Positions 37,332 through 45,886 of a DNA stretch of 48,196 nt are shown here, in pieces. Made by a program: the position numbers and the translations under genes. Every line of letters starts with the position of its first letter. Position 1 is the stretch's first letter. The notes beneath the pieces are model-generated. The model saw only the letters and a program-made list of their open reading frames with translations, had not been told where the DNA came from and did no database searches. Source of the stretch: Bordetella parapertussis (GTDB lineage Bacteria; Pseudomonadota; Gammaproteobacteria; Burkholderiales; Burkholderiaceae_E); NCBI GenBank assembly GCA_945883285.1, contig CAMCXH010000005.1, forward strand, positions 1 through 48,196, given 5' to 3'.

Positions 37332-38300
37332 ATGGCTCTCACCCTAGACGCCCTCCAGACCCTTGACACGATCGTACGCAAGGGAAGCTTTGCCGCTGCG
37401 GCCGCCGCTCTCGGCAAGGTGCCGTCGGCGCTCACCTATACCGTGCGCAAGCTCGAGGGCGATCTCGATGTGCTGCTCTTCGATCGCCGAGGACCGCGCG
37501 CGCAGCTCACGCCCGCAGGGCGCGAACTGCTCGAGGAAGGCCGACGGCTGCTGCGCTCGGCCGACGACCTCGAACGGCGCGTACGCAGCGTGGCAAGCGG
37601 CTTCGAGCCCGAGCTTCGCGTCGGCGTCGATGCCATCATCGATTTCGATGCAATCACGCCGCTGATTCGCGACTTCCATCGAAGCCGGGCACCGACTCGC
37701 CTGGTCTTTTCTTACGAAGTCCTCGATGGCGCCTGGGAAGCCCTGCTCGAAGGGCGCGCCGACCTGATTATCGGCGCGCCCTACGATGCCCCCCACCAGG
37801 CGCTGGCCTCGACGCGATTCAGTCTGCGCGCACTCGGCACGGTCGATTTCGTGTTCTGTGTCGCGCCTCATCATCCGCTGGCGAAAGCCGAGGAGCCGCT
37901 GACTGTGCAAGACCTGCTCGCACATCGCGCAGTCGTGCTCGCCGGCACCTCGCGGCTGCAGTCCTCCCGCACCGCCGGTCTGCTGTCAGGCCAGGACACC
38001 CTCACCGTCGCCACACTTGCGCAAAAGGTCGCCATGCAGATTGCAGGGTTGGGCACTGGCTGGATCCCGGCACCGGTCGCGCAGGCCTGCCTCGAAAACG
38101 GCTCGCTCTTGGCGCTCAAAATCGCCGAGCCTCGTGCGCCGGCCACGCTTCACTACGCCTGGCGACGCAACGATCCGGGCAAGGCGCTGCACTGGTGGCT
38201 CGAGCGGCTTGCGATCCCCCGGGTACAGTCGCGCCTCACGGCACATCGCCGCGCGCCGGTTTCACCCGCACCGCGCGCTTCACGCAGGTCATCGCGATGA
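37332..38300 (+). CDS. LysR-family transcriptional regulator
   Basis: A 322-residue regulator with an N-terminal winged HTH ([35 protein letters not shown], about residues 11-45) and a two-lobed effector-binding domain. Its place 200 bp divergent from a pirin gene is a recurring arrangement in proteobacteria, so it probably controls pirin-flavodoxin expression in response to a redox or aromatic signal. The C-terminal 30 residues are Arg/Pro/Ala-rich and run into the gluQ start (ATGA overlap), suggesting that the 3' end was extended to couple translation. Confidence 0.93.
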   Translation: MALTLDALQTLDTIVRKGSFAAAAAALGKVPSALTYTVRKLEGDLDVLLFDRRGPRAQLTPAGRELLEEGRRLLRSADDLERRVRSVASGFEPELRVGVDAIIDFDAITPLIRDFHRSRAPTRLVFSYEVLDGAWEALLEGRADLIIGAPYDAPHQALASTRFSLRALGTVDFVFCVAPHHPLAKAEEPLTVQDLLAHRAVVLAGTSRLQSSRTAGLLSGQDTLTVATLAQKVAMQIAGLGTGWIPAPVAQACLENGSLLALKIAEPRAPATLHYAWRRNDPGKALHWWLERLAIPRVQSRLTAHRRAPVSPAPRASRRSSR

Positions 38301-39208
38301 GCGACCGGACCACCTATGTCGGCCGCTTTGCGCCCTCGCCCACCGGCCCCCTGCATGCCGGCTCAATCGTCGCCGCACTCGCATCATGGCTCGATGCCCG
38401 CGCCCACCATGGCCGCTGGCTGGTGAGAATCGAAGATATCGACAAGCCGCGCGAGCAGCCGGGCGCGGCCGAGTCGATCCTGCAAACCCTGTGGCAACTC
38501 GGACTTGTCTGGGACGACAGCCCGAGCTGGCAATCGCAGCGACCCGAAGCTTATGCCACCGCCCTGAAATCGCTGGCCCGCTGCGGCCTGGCCTATCCAT
38601 GCGGCTGTACACGCAGCGAAATCGCTGACTCACAGCGATCGGTCGCGCGCAGCGGGGGCAGCACGAGCAGTCAATCGGTGCGCGGTATCGAGCACCCTTA
38701 TCCGGGAACCTGCCGCAATGGCCTGGGGCCGGGGCGCACAGCGCGATCCTGGCGACTGCGGCTGCCCGATCAGGCCATCGTGCAATTCAATGATCGCTGG
38801 CAGGGCCGGCAGCAGCAGGATGTCGCCAGTGAAGTGGGCGACTTCGTTTTGCAGCGCGCCGACGGCCTGTTTGCCTATCAGTTGGCGGTGGTGGTCGATG
38901 ACGGCGCACAAGGAATCACCGATGTGATTCGCGGCGCCGACCTGCTCGGCTCCACCGCTCGCCAGCGGCTGCTCGGTCGTGCACTCGGCCTGGCCGATCT
39001 TCGCTACATGCATGTGCCGGTCGTCCTCGCCGAAGACGGCGAGAAGCTGTCAAAGCAGAACGGCGCGATCGCGGTGGACGCTCGCGATCCGGTCGGGGTG
39101 CTTGCTCAGGCCTTCGAGCATCTGGGCTTCGGCCGCTCGGCCGAGTCATCACTCGACGGCTGGCTGGCCGATGCCACCCGCCGCTGGGCAGAATTCAGGT
39201 CCGCTTGA
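38297..39208 (+). CDS. gluQ: Glutamyl-Q tRNA(Asp) synthetase
   Basis: A 303-residue truncated glutamyl-tRNA synthetase paralogue that attaches glutamate to queuosine in tRNA(Asp). It has the HIGH-type motif [11 protein letters not shown] (residues 13-23) and the KLSKQNG motif, and lacks an anticodon-binding domain. The zinc site is C102, C104, Y135 and C139 (PCGC...YPGTC); the loop between its halves is longer than in E. coli. ATG 38297 overlaps the LysR stop. The 3' end overlaps convergent rhlE by 14 bp. Confidence 0.95.
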   Translation: MSDRTTYVGRFAPSPTGPLHAGSIVAALASWLDARAHHGRWLVRIEDIDKPREQPGAAESILQTLWQLGLVWDDSPSWQSQRPEAYATALKSLARCGLAYPCGCTRSEIADSQRSVARSGGSTSSQSVRGIEHPYPGTCRNGLGPGRTARSWRLRLPDQAIVQFNDRWQGRQQQDVASEVGDFVLQRADGLFAYQLAVVVDDGAQGITDVIRGADLLGSTARQRLLGRALGLADLRYMHVPVVLAEDGEKLSKQNGAIAVDARDPVGVLAQAFEHLGFGRSAESSLDGWLADATRRWAEFRSA

Positions 39209-40640
39209 AGCCGCCAAGCAGTGCAGGAACCGGTCGGGTGCTGCGCCTGATGACGGGTTGCGCAGCTTTCGACTGACCCGATTCGGCCTGCTCCGCGAGC
39301 GCCTCGGTGGAGGGCTCATAAGGCCGAGAAAAGAAAGGATCTTCGGCAGGCCTCGTCGCCGCCGGATACGACGACCGCGCCCTGGACGGCCGGGAGTCGT
39401 CACGATCACGATAGCGCTCGACACGCTCGGGGCGCTCATCATCACGCGGGGCGCGAGCCTCGCGGCGATGCCCCGGCAGCGTCGCTTCGACGGTCATGTC
39501 CTCAACCGCGAATTTCCGCTTGGTGAGCTTCTCGATATCGGCGAGCAGACGGTCGTCATTACTGCCGGTGACCAGCGACAGCGCCATACCCGACGCGCCG
39601 GCGCGGCCGGTTCGACCGATCCGGTGGACATAATCCTCGGGCGAGTAAGGCAGATCGTAGTTGATGACTGCGGGCAGTTCGGCAATGTCGAGTCCGCGAG
39701 CCGCCACATCGGTGGCCACCAGGACGGTGATCAGGCCCTGCTTGAAATCTTCGAGGGTCTTGAGCCGCTCCTGCTGACTCTTGTCGCCATGGATGGCGGC
39801 GGCATTCAGACCATCGACTTCGAGCTGGCGCGCCAGGCGTCCTGCTCCGATCTTGGTGTTCGAAAACACGATCACCTGAGCGAAGGCATGATCGCGGACC
39901 AGCTTGGCCACCGCTGCACGTTTGTGCTCGGGCGACGCCACCCGGTAGACGGTCTGGGTAATGTTTTCGGCCAGCGCGTTACGACGTGCCACTTCGATGA
40001 GCAGCGGCGAGTCGAGGAAGGACTCGGCCAGTTTGCGGATCTCATTGGAAAACGTCGCAGAAAACATCAGGCTCTGGCGGTCTTTGCCGAGCAGGTTGAT
40101 GATCCGCTGGATGTCGGGCAAAAAGCCCATGTCGAGCATCCGGTCGGCCTCATCGAGCACCAGGATCTGGACCTGCGACAGATTCGTACTCTTCTGTTCG
40201 ACATGGTCGAGCAGTCGGCCCGGGGTGGCGATCAGGATTTCGCAGCCCTGGCGCAGCGCCATGGTCTGCGGCTTCATGTCGACGCCACCAAACACCACGG
40301 CGGTCCGCAGCGGCGTGTGCCGCGCGTATTCCTTGACGTTCTGATAGATCTGATCGGCCAGCTCGCGGGTCGGTGCCAGCATCAGTGCACGCACCGGATG
40401 CCGTGCCGGCGACGTGCTCGCGCTGGCCAGAGGCAGCAGACGGTGGATGATCGGCAGAGCAAAGCCGGCAGTCTTGCCGGTGCCGGTCTGGGCCGCGCCC
40501 ATCACATCCTTACCGGACATGACCACCGGAATGGCCTGCTCCTGGATCGGGGTAGGTTCGCGGTAACCGAGTTCGGTCACGGCTCGGACGATCGGCTCAG
40601 CAAGGCCGAAATCGTTAAAAGTCAGGGGTGAATCGCTCAT
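39195..40640 (-). CDS. rhlE: DEAD-box RNA helicase RhlE
   Basis: The 481-residue helicase has the full motif set: the Q motif region ([14 protein letters not shown]), motif I AQTGTGKT, Ia [28 protein letters not shown] and [10 protein letters not shown]. The roughly 90-residue C-terminal tail is basic and disordered ([24 protein letters not shown]-like), as in RhlE-type ribosome-assembly helicases. It is a single gene, converging on gluQ with a 14-bp overlap. Confidence 0.94.
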   Translation of the reverse strand: MSDSPLTFNDFGLAEPIVRAVTELGYREPTPIQEQAIPVVMSGKDVMGAAQTGTGKTAGFALPIIHRLLPLASASTSPARHPVRALMLAPTRELADQIYQNVKEYARHTPLRTAVVFGGVDMKPQTMALRQGCEILIATPGRLLDHVEQKSTNLSQVQILVLDEADRMLDMGFLPDIQRIINLLGKDRQSLMFSATFSNEIRKLAESFLDSPLLIEVARRNALAENITQTVYRVASPEHKRAAVAKLVRDHAFAQVIVFSNTKIGAGRLARQLEVDGLNAAAIHGDKSQQERLKTLEDFKQGLITVLVATDVAARGLDIAELPAVINYDLPYSPEDYVHRIGRTGRAGASGMALSLVTGSNDDRLLADIEKLTKRKFAVEDMTVEATLPGHRREARAPRDDERPERVERYRDRDDSRPSRARSSYPAATRPAEDPFFSRPYEPSTEALAEQAESGQSKAAQPVIRRSTRPVPALLGGFKRT

Positions 40641-40709
40641 CAGGGGAGCGGTCTCCAGTGCGGCGTGGAAAGCCGAAAATCGAGCATCTTACGCCGATAT
40701 CGTTCGCAA

Positions 40710-41180
40710 CTACAGGAATCGATCGAGCAGCTTGCGGCTGTGCCGATCGAGCATCCCGATGTCTCTGACCAGATACTGCACACCGTGGCTATCGGCAATC
40801 AGCAGACTCGAACGAGCCAGACGACGGATTCCTTCCTCGCCTTTGAGCACCAGACGCGTCTCGCCGCGATCGGTATCGACCATCCAGATGCTCGGTGTGG
40901 CGAAACTCGACACCGAGCGAATTGCCTTGATTTCAGGAACGAACTCGCGCGTGGCGAGATGCGACTCAAGCAGTTCGCGAACCGGCGCAGACAGCTGCTC
41001 AAGGTCATCGAGCCACACCAGTTCGTGTCCGTCGCCACTCATCAGGGCGATGCCGTCATGGGGCGCTGCGATCGGGAAAGCGCGCACCGCGACCACGCCG
41101 ACATGCACGCTGGCGTCGGCAAGTGTCAGCACCAGCCTGCCAAAGGCATCACGGTCGAGCGTGAAGTCAGGCACCGACAT
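40710..41180 (-). CDS. DUF1854 protein of the cyanophycin locus
   Basis: A 156-residue protein matching the DUF1854 pattern: FTLDRDAFGRLVLTLADASVHVGVVAVRAFPIAAP near the start, LVWLDDLEQL, and the C-terminal LARSSLLIADSHGVQYLVRDIGMLDRHSRKLLDRFL. It has no signal peptide or membrane segment, so it is probably cytoplasmic. Its 5' end overlaps the ABC transporter gene by 14 bp (41167-41180), which implies tight coupling and perhaps a physical partnership. DUF1854 genes are recurrently found beside cyanophycin synthetase genes together with this type of ABC transporter, to my recollection; function is undetermined. Confidence 0.85.
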   Translation of the reverse strand: MSVPDFTLDRDAFGRLVLTLADASVHVGVVAVRAFPIAAPHDGIALMSGDGHELVWLDDLEQLSAPVRELLESHLATREFVPEIKAIRSVSSFATPSIWMVDTDRGETRLVLKGEEGIRRLARSSLLIADSHGVQYLVRDIGMLDRHSRKLLDRFL

Positions 41181-43473
41181 CGTCCTGGACCTGCGTGCGC
41201 CAGACCTTCGGCTCGACCTCGTCTTCGTCCTGCCTGACCTGCGCCTGGTAAAGCCTGAAATAGGCTCCTTCGAGCCCCATGAGCGTGTCGTGATCACCGA
41301 CCTCGACCACCTGTCCGCGGTCAAGCACGACCAGCCGGTCGGCGCGCCGCAATGTGCTCAGGCGATGGGCAATCGCAATCGTGGTGCGACCCAGCACCAG
41401 GTTATCAAGCGCCTTCTGGATTTCTTTCTCGGTTTCGGTGTCCACCGAGGAGGTCGCTTCATCGAGGATCAGGATGCGCGGATCGATCAGCAGAGCCCGG
41501 GCAATCGAGATGCGCTGGCGCTCACCGCCCGACAGCGACTGCCCCCGCTCGCCGACCAGCGAGTCATAGCCGTGAGGCAGTCTCAGGATGAAGTCATGCG
41601 CATGCGCGGCGCGCGCCGCCGCGATGATCTCGGCGCGCGTGGCGTCAGGCTTGCCGTAAGCAATATTGTCGGCAATCGTGCCGAAGAACAGGAATGGCTC
41701 CTGCAGCACCAGGCCGATATGACGTCGAAAATCGGCCACTGGCACCGAACGGACATCAACGCCATCAATCTTGATCGCACCGTCCGAGACGTCATAAAAC
41801 CGGCAGATAAGGTTGACCAGCGTGCTCTTGCCCGACCCGCTGTGGCCCACCAGACCGATCATTTCGCCCGGCTTGATCGTCAGATCGATGCCGCGGATGA
41901 CCGCCCGGTTGCCGTAGCGAAATGCTGCGCCTTCGATATCAATCCGCCCCTCGACCGTGGGCAATGGCACCGGCTTGGCCGGCTCCGGTACGCTCGAGAC
42001 ATGATCGAGAATATCGAAGATGCGCTTGGCGCCGGCTGCCGCCTTCTGGGTGACCGACACGATCCGGCTCATCGAATCAAGACGCAAATAAAAGCGGCTG
42101 ATGTAAGCCAGAAACGCAGTCAGGACACCGACCGTGATGTGGTTGTGGGCGATCTGCCAGATACCGAAGGCCCAGACGATCAGCAGTCCGATTTCGGTCA
42201 GCAGGGTCACCGTCGGTGTGAACAGCGACCAGACCCGGTTCACACGATCGTTGACCGCAAGATTGTGCCGATTGGCATCACGGAACCGATCGGACTCGCG
42301 CTGCTCCTGGGCAAAGGCCTTGACCACCCTGATCCCGGGAATCGTGTCAGCCAGCACACTGGTGACTTCTGCCCAGATCCGGTCCACTTTTTCGAAGCCG
42401 GTGCGCAGCCGGTCGCGAACGAGATGAATCAGCCAGGCAATGAATGGCAGGGGCAGCAAAGTGGCCACCGCCAGCCAAGGATCGATCGAGGCCAGGATCA
42501 CCGAGGTCATGATGATCATCAGCACGTCGTTGGCGAAATCGAGCAGATGTAACGAAAGGAAAATACAGATTCGGTCTGTTTCAGAACCGATGCGGGCGAT
42601 CAGGTCGCCGGTGCGTTTACCGCCGAAATACTGGAGGGACAGCCGCAGCAGATGCTCATAAGTCTGCGTTCGCAGATCGGCCCCGATTCGCTCGCTCACC
42701 AGCGCCAGGATGTAGGTTCGGGCCCATCCGAGCACCCAGGCCAGCAGGGACGCCCCAAGCAGACCGCCCATGTACATCCCGACGGTCATGGGATCGATCG
42801 GCACCCCTTTCTGGTAAGGAATCAGGACCTTATCCATCAGCGGCATGGTCAGATAAGGTGCCACTAATGTGGCAGCCGTCGCCGCGACGGTCAGCAGAAA
42901 ACCCAGGGCGAGTTGCCCCCGATAAGGGCGAGCAAATCGCCATAAGCGCAAGAGTACCCATGTCGAGGGCGCCGAGTCGACAGTGGCTTCAGGCGCAGAT
43001 GCGCAGGCAATACACGACTGTTGCCCTTCGGGTAATTCGGCCCTGCAACCAGGACAGACGGTGCGAATCAACGGCGAATCGATGCCAGAACTGAGGGACT
43101 TAGTCGCCGCGGTGTGCGCATCAATCAGTCTTTGTGCGCTCGGATCATGGCCCAGGGTGTAGCGCCAGCTGTCGAGGCAGGCGTTGCCATCAACAATTTC
43201 GAGCGTCCCGACAGCGGCATGGTCTCGTTTCCGAAGGCTTAGCCCAGGTTGCAGCGCCCATTGCGCCCACGCTGCGCCCGGCTCACGACAGGCCATCAAG
43301 CGCCGATTGGTGACAGCGACCAGACCGCGCTCGAAATGCAGACGCTGATCGAGGTCGGTCTGAATCCAGGCCAAAACCCGCTCTGAATCGTGCAGCCGGC
43401 CTTGTATCTGCCCCCGCCACAATTCGGGAACAGAACGCTCGTCGACAGTTGGGGACAGGGTGGTATCAGTCAT
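41167..43473 (-). CDS. Cyanophycin-locus ABC half-transporter with N-terminal zinc-ribbon module
   Basis: The 768-residue protein has three parts. Residues 1-135 form a soluble domain (VLAWIQTDLDQRLHFERGLVAVTNRRLMA resembles a PH/GRAM-like fold). A zinc ribbon follows, C140-PG-C143 and C154-IA-C157. From about 175 on it is a type IV ABC exporter with six membrane helices and an ATPase with Walker A GHSGSGKST, signature LSGGERQRIS and Walker B ILILDEATSSVD. It should work as a homodimer. The substrate is unknown: its place divergent from cphA'/cphA and coupled to DUF1854 points to cyanophycin metabolism. Ordinary lipid or multidrug exporters lack the first 160 residues. Confidence 0.88.
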   Translation of the reverse strand: MTDTTLSPTVDERSVPELWRGQIQGRLHDSERVLAWIQTDLDQRLHFERGLVAVTNRRLMACREPGAAWAQWALQPGLSLRKRDHAAVGTLEIVDGNACLDSWRYTLGHDPSAQRLIDAHTAATKSLSSGIDSPLIRTVCPGCRAELPEGQQSCIACASAPEATVDSAPSTWVLLRLWRFARPYRGQLALGFLLTVAATAATLVAPYLTMPLMDKVLIPYQKGVPIDPMTVGMYMGGLLGASLLAWVLGWARTYILALVSERIGADLRTQTYEHLLRLSLQYFGGKRTGDLIARIGSETDRICIFLSLHLLDFANDVLMIIMTSVILASIDPWLAVATLLPLPFIAWLIHLVRDRLRTGFEKVDRIWAEVTSVLADTIPGIRVVKAFAQEQRESDRFRDANRHNLAVNDRVNRVWSLFTPTVTLLTEIGLLIVWAFGIWQIAHNHITVGVLTAFLAYISRFYLRLDSMSRIVSVTQKAAAGAKRIFDILDHVSSVPEPAKPVPLPTVEGRIDIEGAAFRYGNRAVIRGIDLTIKPGEMIGLVGHSGSGKSTLVNLICRFYDVSDGAIKIDGVDVRSVPVADFRRHIGLVLQEPFLFFGTIADNIAYGKPDATRAEIIAAARAAHAHDFILRLPHGYDSLVGERGQSLSGGERQRISIARALLIDPRILILDEATSSVDTETEKEIQKALDNLVLGRTTIAIAHRLSTLRRADRLVVLDRGQVVEVGDHDTLMGLEGAYFRLYQAQVRQDEDEVEPKVWRTQVQDDVGA

Positions 43474-43540
43474 GGTGTGGGCGCAGCAGCCGGCGAAGGG
43501 TACCCCATTCGGGACCGGCGGCGCACTGATCGCACACTAC

Positions 43541-43553
43541 TTGGGCATGCCAA
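43541..43553. promoter_or_regulatory. Near-palindrome in the divergent cyanophycin control region
   Basis: TTGGGCATGCCAA is a 13-bp palindrome with one internal asymmetry, centred in the 202 bp between the ABC transporter and cphA' starts. No convincing -10/-35 pair was found for either gene, nor a strong ribosome-binding site. It could be an operator for both directions. Confidence 0.25.
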
Positions 43554-43675
43554 TGCACTTGCGGTAAACCGGACCCGACTTGGTGCGTTGATGGTTGGAC
43601 GATCTGCGAACGGCACGTGCCACATCGCTGCCGAACCCCTCGCGCCACTGGCGCTCCAAGCCCCGAACGACACCT

Positions 43676-45862
43676 ATGCAATCTCCCGGAGATATCCGGA
43701 TCCTCGAGATCCGAACCCTGCGCGGCCCGAATCGCTGGACCTATCGTCCGGTCATCGAGGCGCTGGTTGATATCGGCGAACTCGAAGACTTTCCCTCGAA
43801 TCTTCTGCCCGGCTTTCCCGAGCGGCTGGCGAGCTGGCTGCCCGGCCTCATCGAACACCGTTGCAGCTACGGTGAGCGCGGCGGCTTCCTGCGTCGGCTG
43901 GACGAAGGCACGTGGCCCGGCCATATTCTCGAGCATGTCACGCTCGAGCTGCAGACGCTGGCCGGGTTGCCGGCCGGATTTGGCAAGGCCCGCGAAACAT
44001 CCAGGCGTGGTGTCTACAAAGTCGTGGTGCGTGCCTGGCATGAGGATGTCGCCCGTACCGCACTGCAAGAAGCCAGACTGCTGATGCTCGCCGCCATCGA
44101 GGACCGCACGTACGATGTTGCCGGCACGGTCCGCTCCCTGCGCAGGATGGTCGACCGACTTTGCCTGGGTCCGAGCACCGGCTGCATCGTCGACGCCGCC
44201 GATGACCGCGATATCCCGACCATTCGCCTGAACGACGGCAATCTGGTGCAACTGGGTTACGGCGCGAACCAGCGCCGGATCTGGACCGCAGAAACCGACC
44301 GGACCAGCGCGATCGCCGAAAGCATTTCGCGCGACAAGGATCTGACGAAACAGCTTCTGGCCCCGGTTGGCGTTCCTGTGCCCGAAGGCGAGTACGTCCG
44401 CAGCGCGGCCCAGGCACGCCAGATTGCCGAATCGATCGGCTATCCGGTCGTGGTCAAGCCCTATGACGGCAATCACGGGCGCGGAGTCTTCACCAACCTG
44501 GTCAATGGTGACGAGGTTGAAGCAGCCTACGACATCGCCCTGGACGAAGGCAGCGGCGTCATCGTCGAACGATTCATCCAGGGCAGCGAGCACCGGCTGC
44601 TGGTGGTTGCCGGCAAGTTGGTCGCCGCAGCTCGCGGCGACCTGGCCTTTGTGACCGGCGACGGCCACAGCTCGATCGATCAACTCATCGACCGGCAACT
44701 CAACGCCGACCCTCGCCGGGGCAGCACCGAAGACACACCCCTCAATCCGGTACGGCTCGACTCGGCCTCCAGACTCGAACTGTCTCGGCAGGGCCTGACT
44801 GCCGAATCGGTGCTGGCCGCCGGTCGCGAAGTCCTGATCCAGCGCAACGGCAACGTCGCCATCGACTGCACCGCAGACGTTCATCCCTCGACCGCGGTGC
44901 TCGCATCACTGGCGGCCAGGACGATCGGCCTTGACATCGCCGGCATCGACCTGGTCGCCGAAGACATCTCCCGCCCGCTTGCCGAGCAGCGCGGTGCGAT
45001 CGTTGAGGTAAACGCCGGCCCCGGTCTGCTGATGCACCTGCGACCGGCAGAGGGTCAGGCGCAACCGGTAGGACCTGCGATCGTCGACCATCTCTTTCCA
45101 CAAGGCGAGTCCGGCCGGATTCCGGTTGTGGGCATCACCGGCAGCCGGCATACCGGCACGCTCGCCCTCGCGGTGGCGAATCTGGCCGCTCTGCTGGGTC
45201 ACAAGGTCGCCAGTGCAACAAGTGCTGGCCTGATGCTTGACGGCCGCCTCGTGCAGTCGGGCGACTGCGCCAACTACGATGCCGGTCGCAAGACGCTGCT
45301 CAACCGATCAATCGACTTCGCAGTCATCGAGAACGGCGCCCGCGCCATCGCGGAGGATGGCCTGGCCTATGACCGATGCCTGATTGGGGTGGTGACATCG
45401 ATCGATCCGAGCGAAACCCTCGACGATCTGTGGATCGAGACCCCTGAAGGCATGTACGGCGTGTTTCGCAGCCAGGTCGACGTGGTCCTGTCCGAAGGCA
45501 CTGCCATTCTGAACGGCGACGATGAGCAAGTTGCCGAGATGGCATCGCTGTCGGACGGCGAGGTCATCTTCTACGGTCGCGACCCTGCGACCACGGCGAT
45601 CGCGGCCCACCTGACCAAGGGCGGGCGCGCCGTCTTTACCCGCGGACATCACGTGATTCTTGCCAGCGGCAACACCGAGACTGTCCTGCCCTCGTTGCTC
45701 ACCTCAGACACAGATCTCGACGTTCTCCTGCCAGCCGCCGCGGTGGGCTGGTCACTCGCCATGTCGCCCGAACTGCTGCGCACAAGCCTCGAAGCACCAT
45801 TGCTGACGGCACCCGTGCGTCGTCCCGGGATGGTCCGAACGACCGCGGCGATGAGCGCCTGA
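43676..45862 (+). CDS. Cyanophycin synthetase-like protein CphA' with degenerate Mur-ligase half
   Basis: The 728-residue protein has the N-terminal cyanophycin synthetase domain (about 1-190, with GPSTGCIVDAA). An ATP-grasp domain follows, with intact-looking motifs: VVVKPYDGNHGRGV, VIVERFIQGSEHRLLVV and IVEVNAGPG. The Mur-ligase-like part begins at GITGSRHTGT (486-495), where the GTNGKTT P-loop should be; Gly-Lys-Thr is gone. The protein stops without the C-terminal Mur lobe, whereas CphA is usually near 870 residues. It probably keeps only the aspartate-adding half and works with the CphA encoded 24 bp downstream. ATG 43676 begins the conserved sequence; the longer TTG frame looks non-coding. 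Confidence 0.88.
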   Translation: MQSPGDIRILEIRTLRGPNRWTYRPVIEALVDIGELEDFPSNLLPGFPERLASWLPGLIEHRCSYGERGGFLRRLDEGTWPGHILEHVTLELQTLAGLPAGFGKARETSRRGVYKVVVRAWHEDVARTALQEARLLMLAAIEDRTYDVAGTVRSLRRMVDRLCLGPSTGCIVDAADDRDIPTIRLNDGNLVQLGYGANQRRIWTAETDRTSAIAESISRDKDLTKQLLAPVGVPVPEGEYVRSAAQARQIAESIGYPVVVKPYDGNHGRGVFTNLVNGDEVEAAYDIALDEGSGVIVERFIQGSEHRLLVVAGKLVAAARGDLAFVTGDGHSSIDQLIDRQLNADPRRGSTEDTPLNPVRLDSASRLELSRQGLTAESVLAAGREVLIQRNGNVAIDCTADVHPSTAVLASLAARTIGLDIAGIDLVAEDISRPLAEQRGAIVEVNAGPGLLMHLRPAEGQAQPVGPAIVDHLFPQGESGRIPVVGITGSRHTGTLALAVANLAALLGHKVASATSAGLMLDGRLVQSGDCANYDAGRKTLLNRSIDFAVIENGARAIAEDGLAYDRCLIGVVTSIDPSETLDDLWIETPEGMYGVFRSQVDVVLSEGTAILNGDDEQVAEMASLSDGEVIFYGRDPATTAIAAHLTKGGRAVFTRGHHVILASGNTETVLPSLLTSDTDLDVLLPAAAVGWSLAMSPELLRTSLEAPLLTAPVRRPGMVRTTAAMSA

Positions 45863-45886
45863 TCACCTCGCTGCCCCCACTCATTG

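Noticed and set aside
38979-40631. 550-codon plus-strand open frame overlapping gluQ and opposite rhlE
   Set aside because: It lies antisense to all the RhlE motifs and in another frame of gluQ; its composition is that of a shadow.
40732-42552. 606-codon plus-strand open frame opposite DUF1854 and the ABC transporter
   Set aside because: The minus-strand genes have clear family motifs throughout; the plus frame has none.
43466-44884. 472-codon minus-strand open frame opposite cphA'
   Set aside because: Antisense to conserved ATP-grasp motifs; no recognisable domain.
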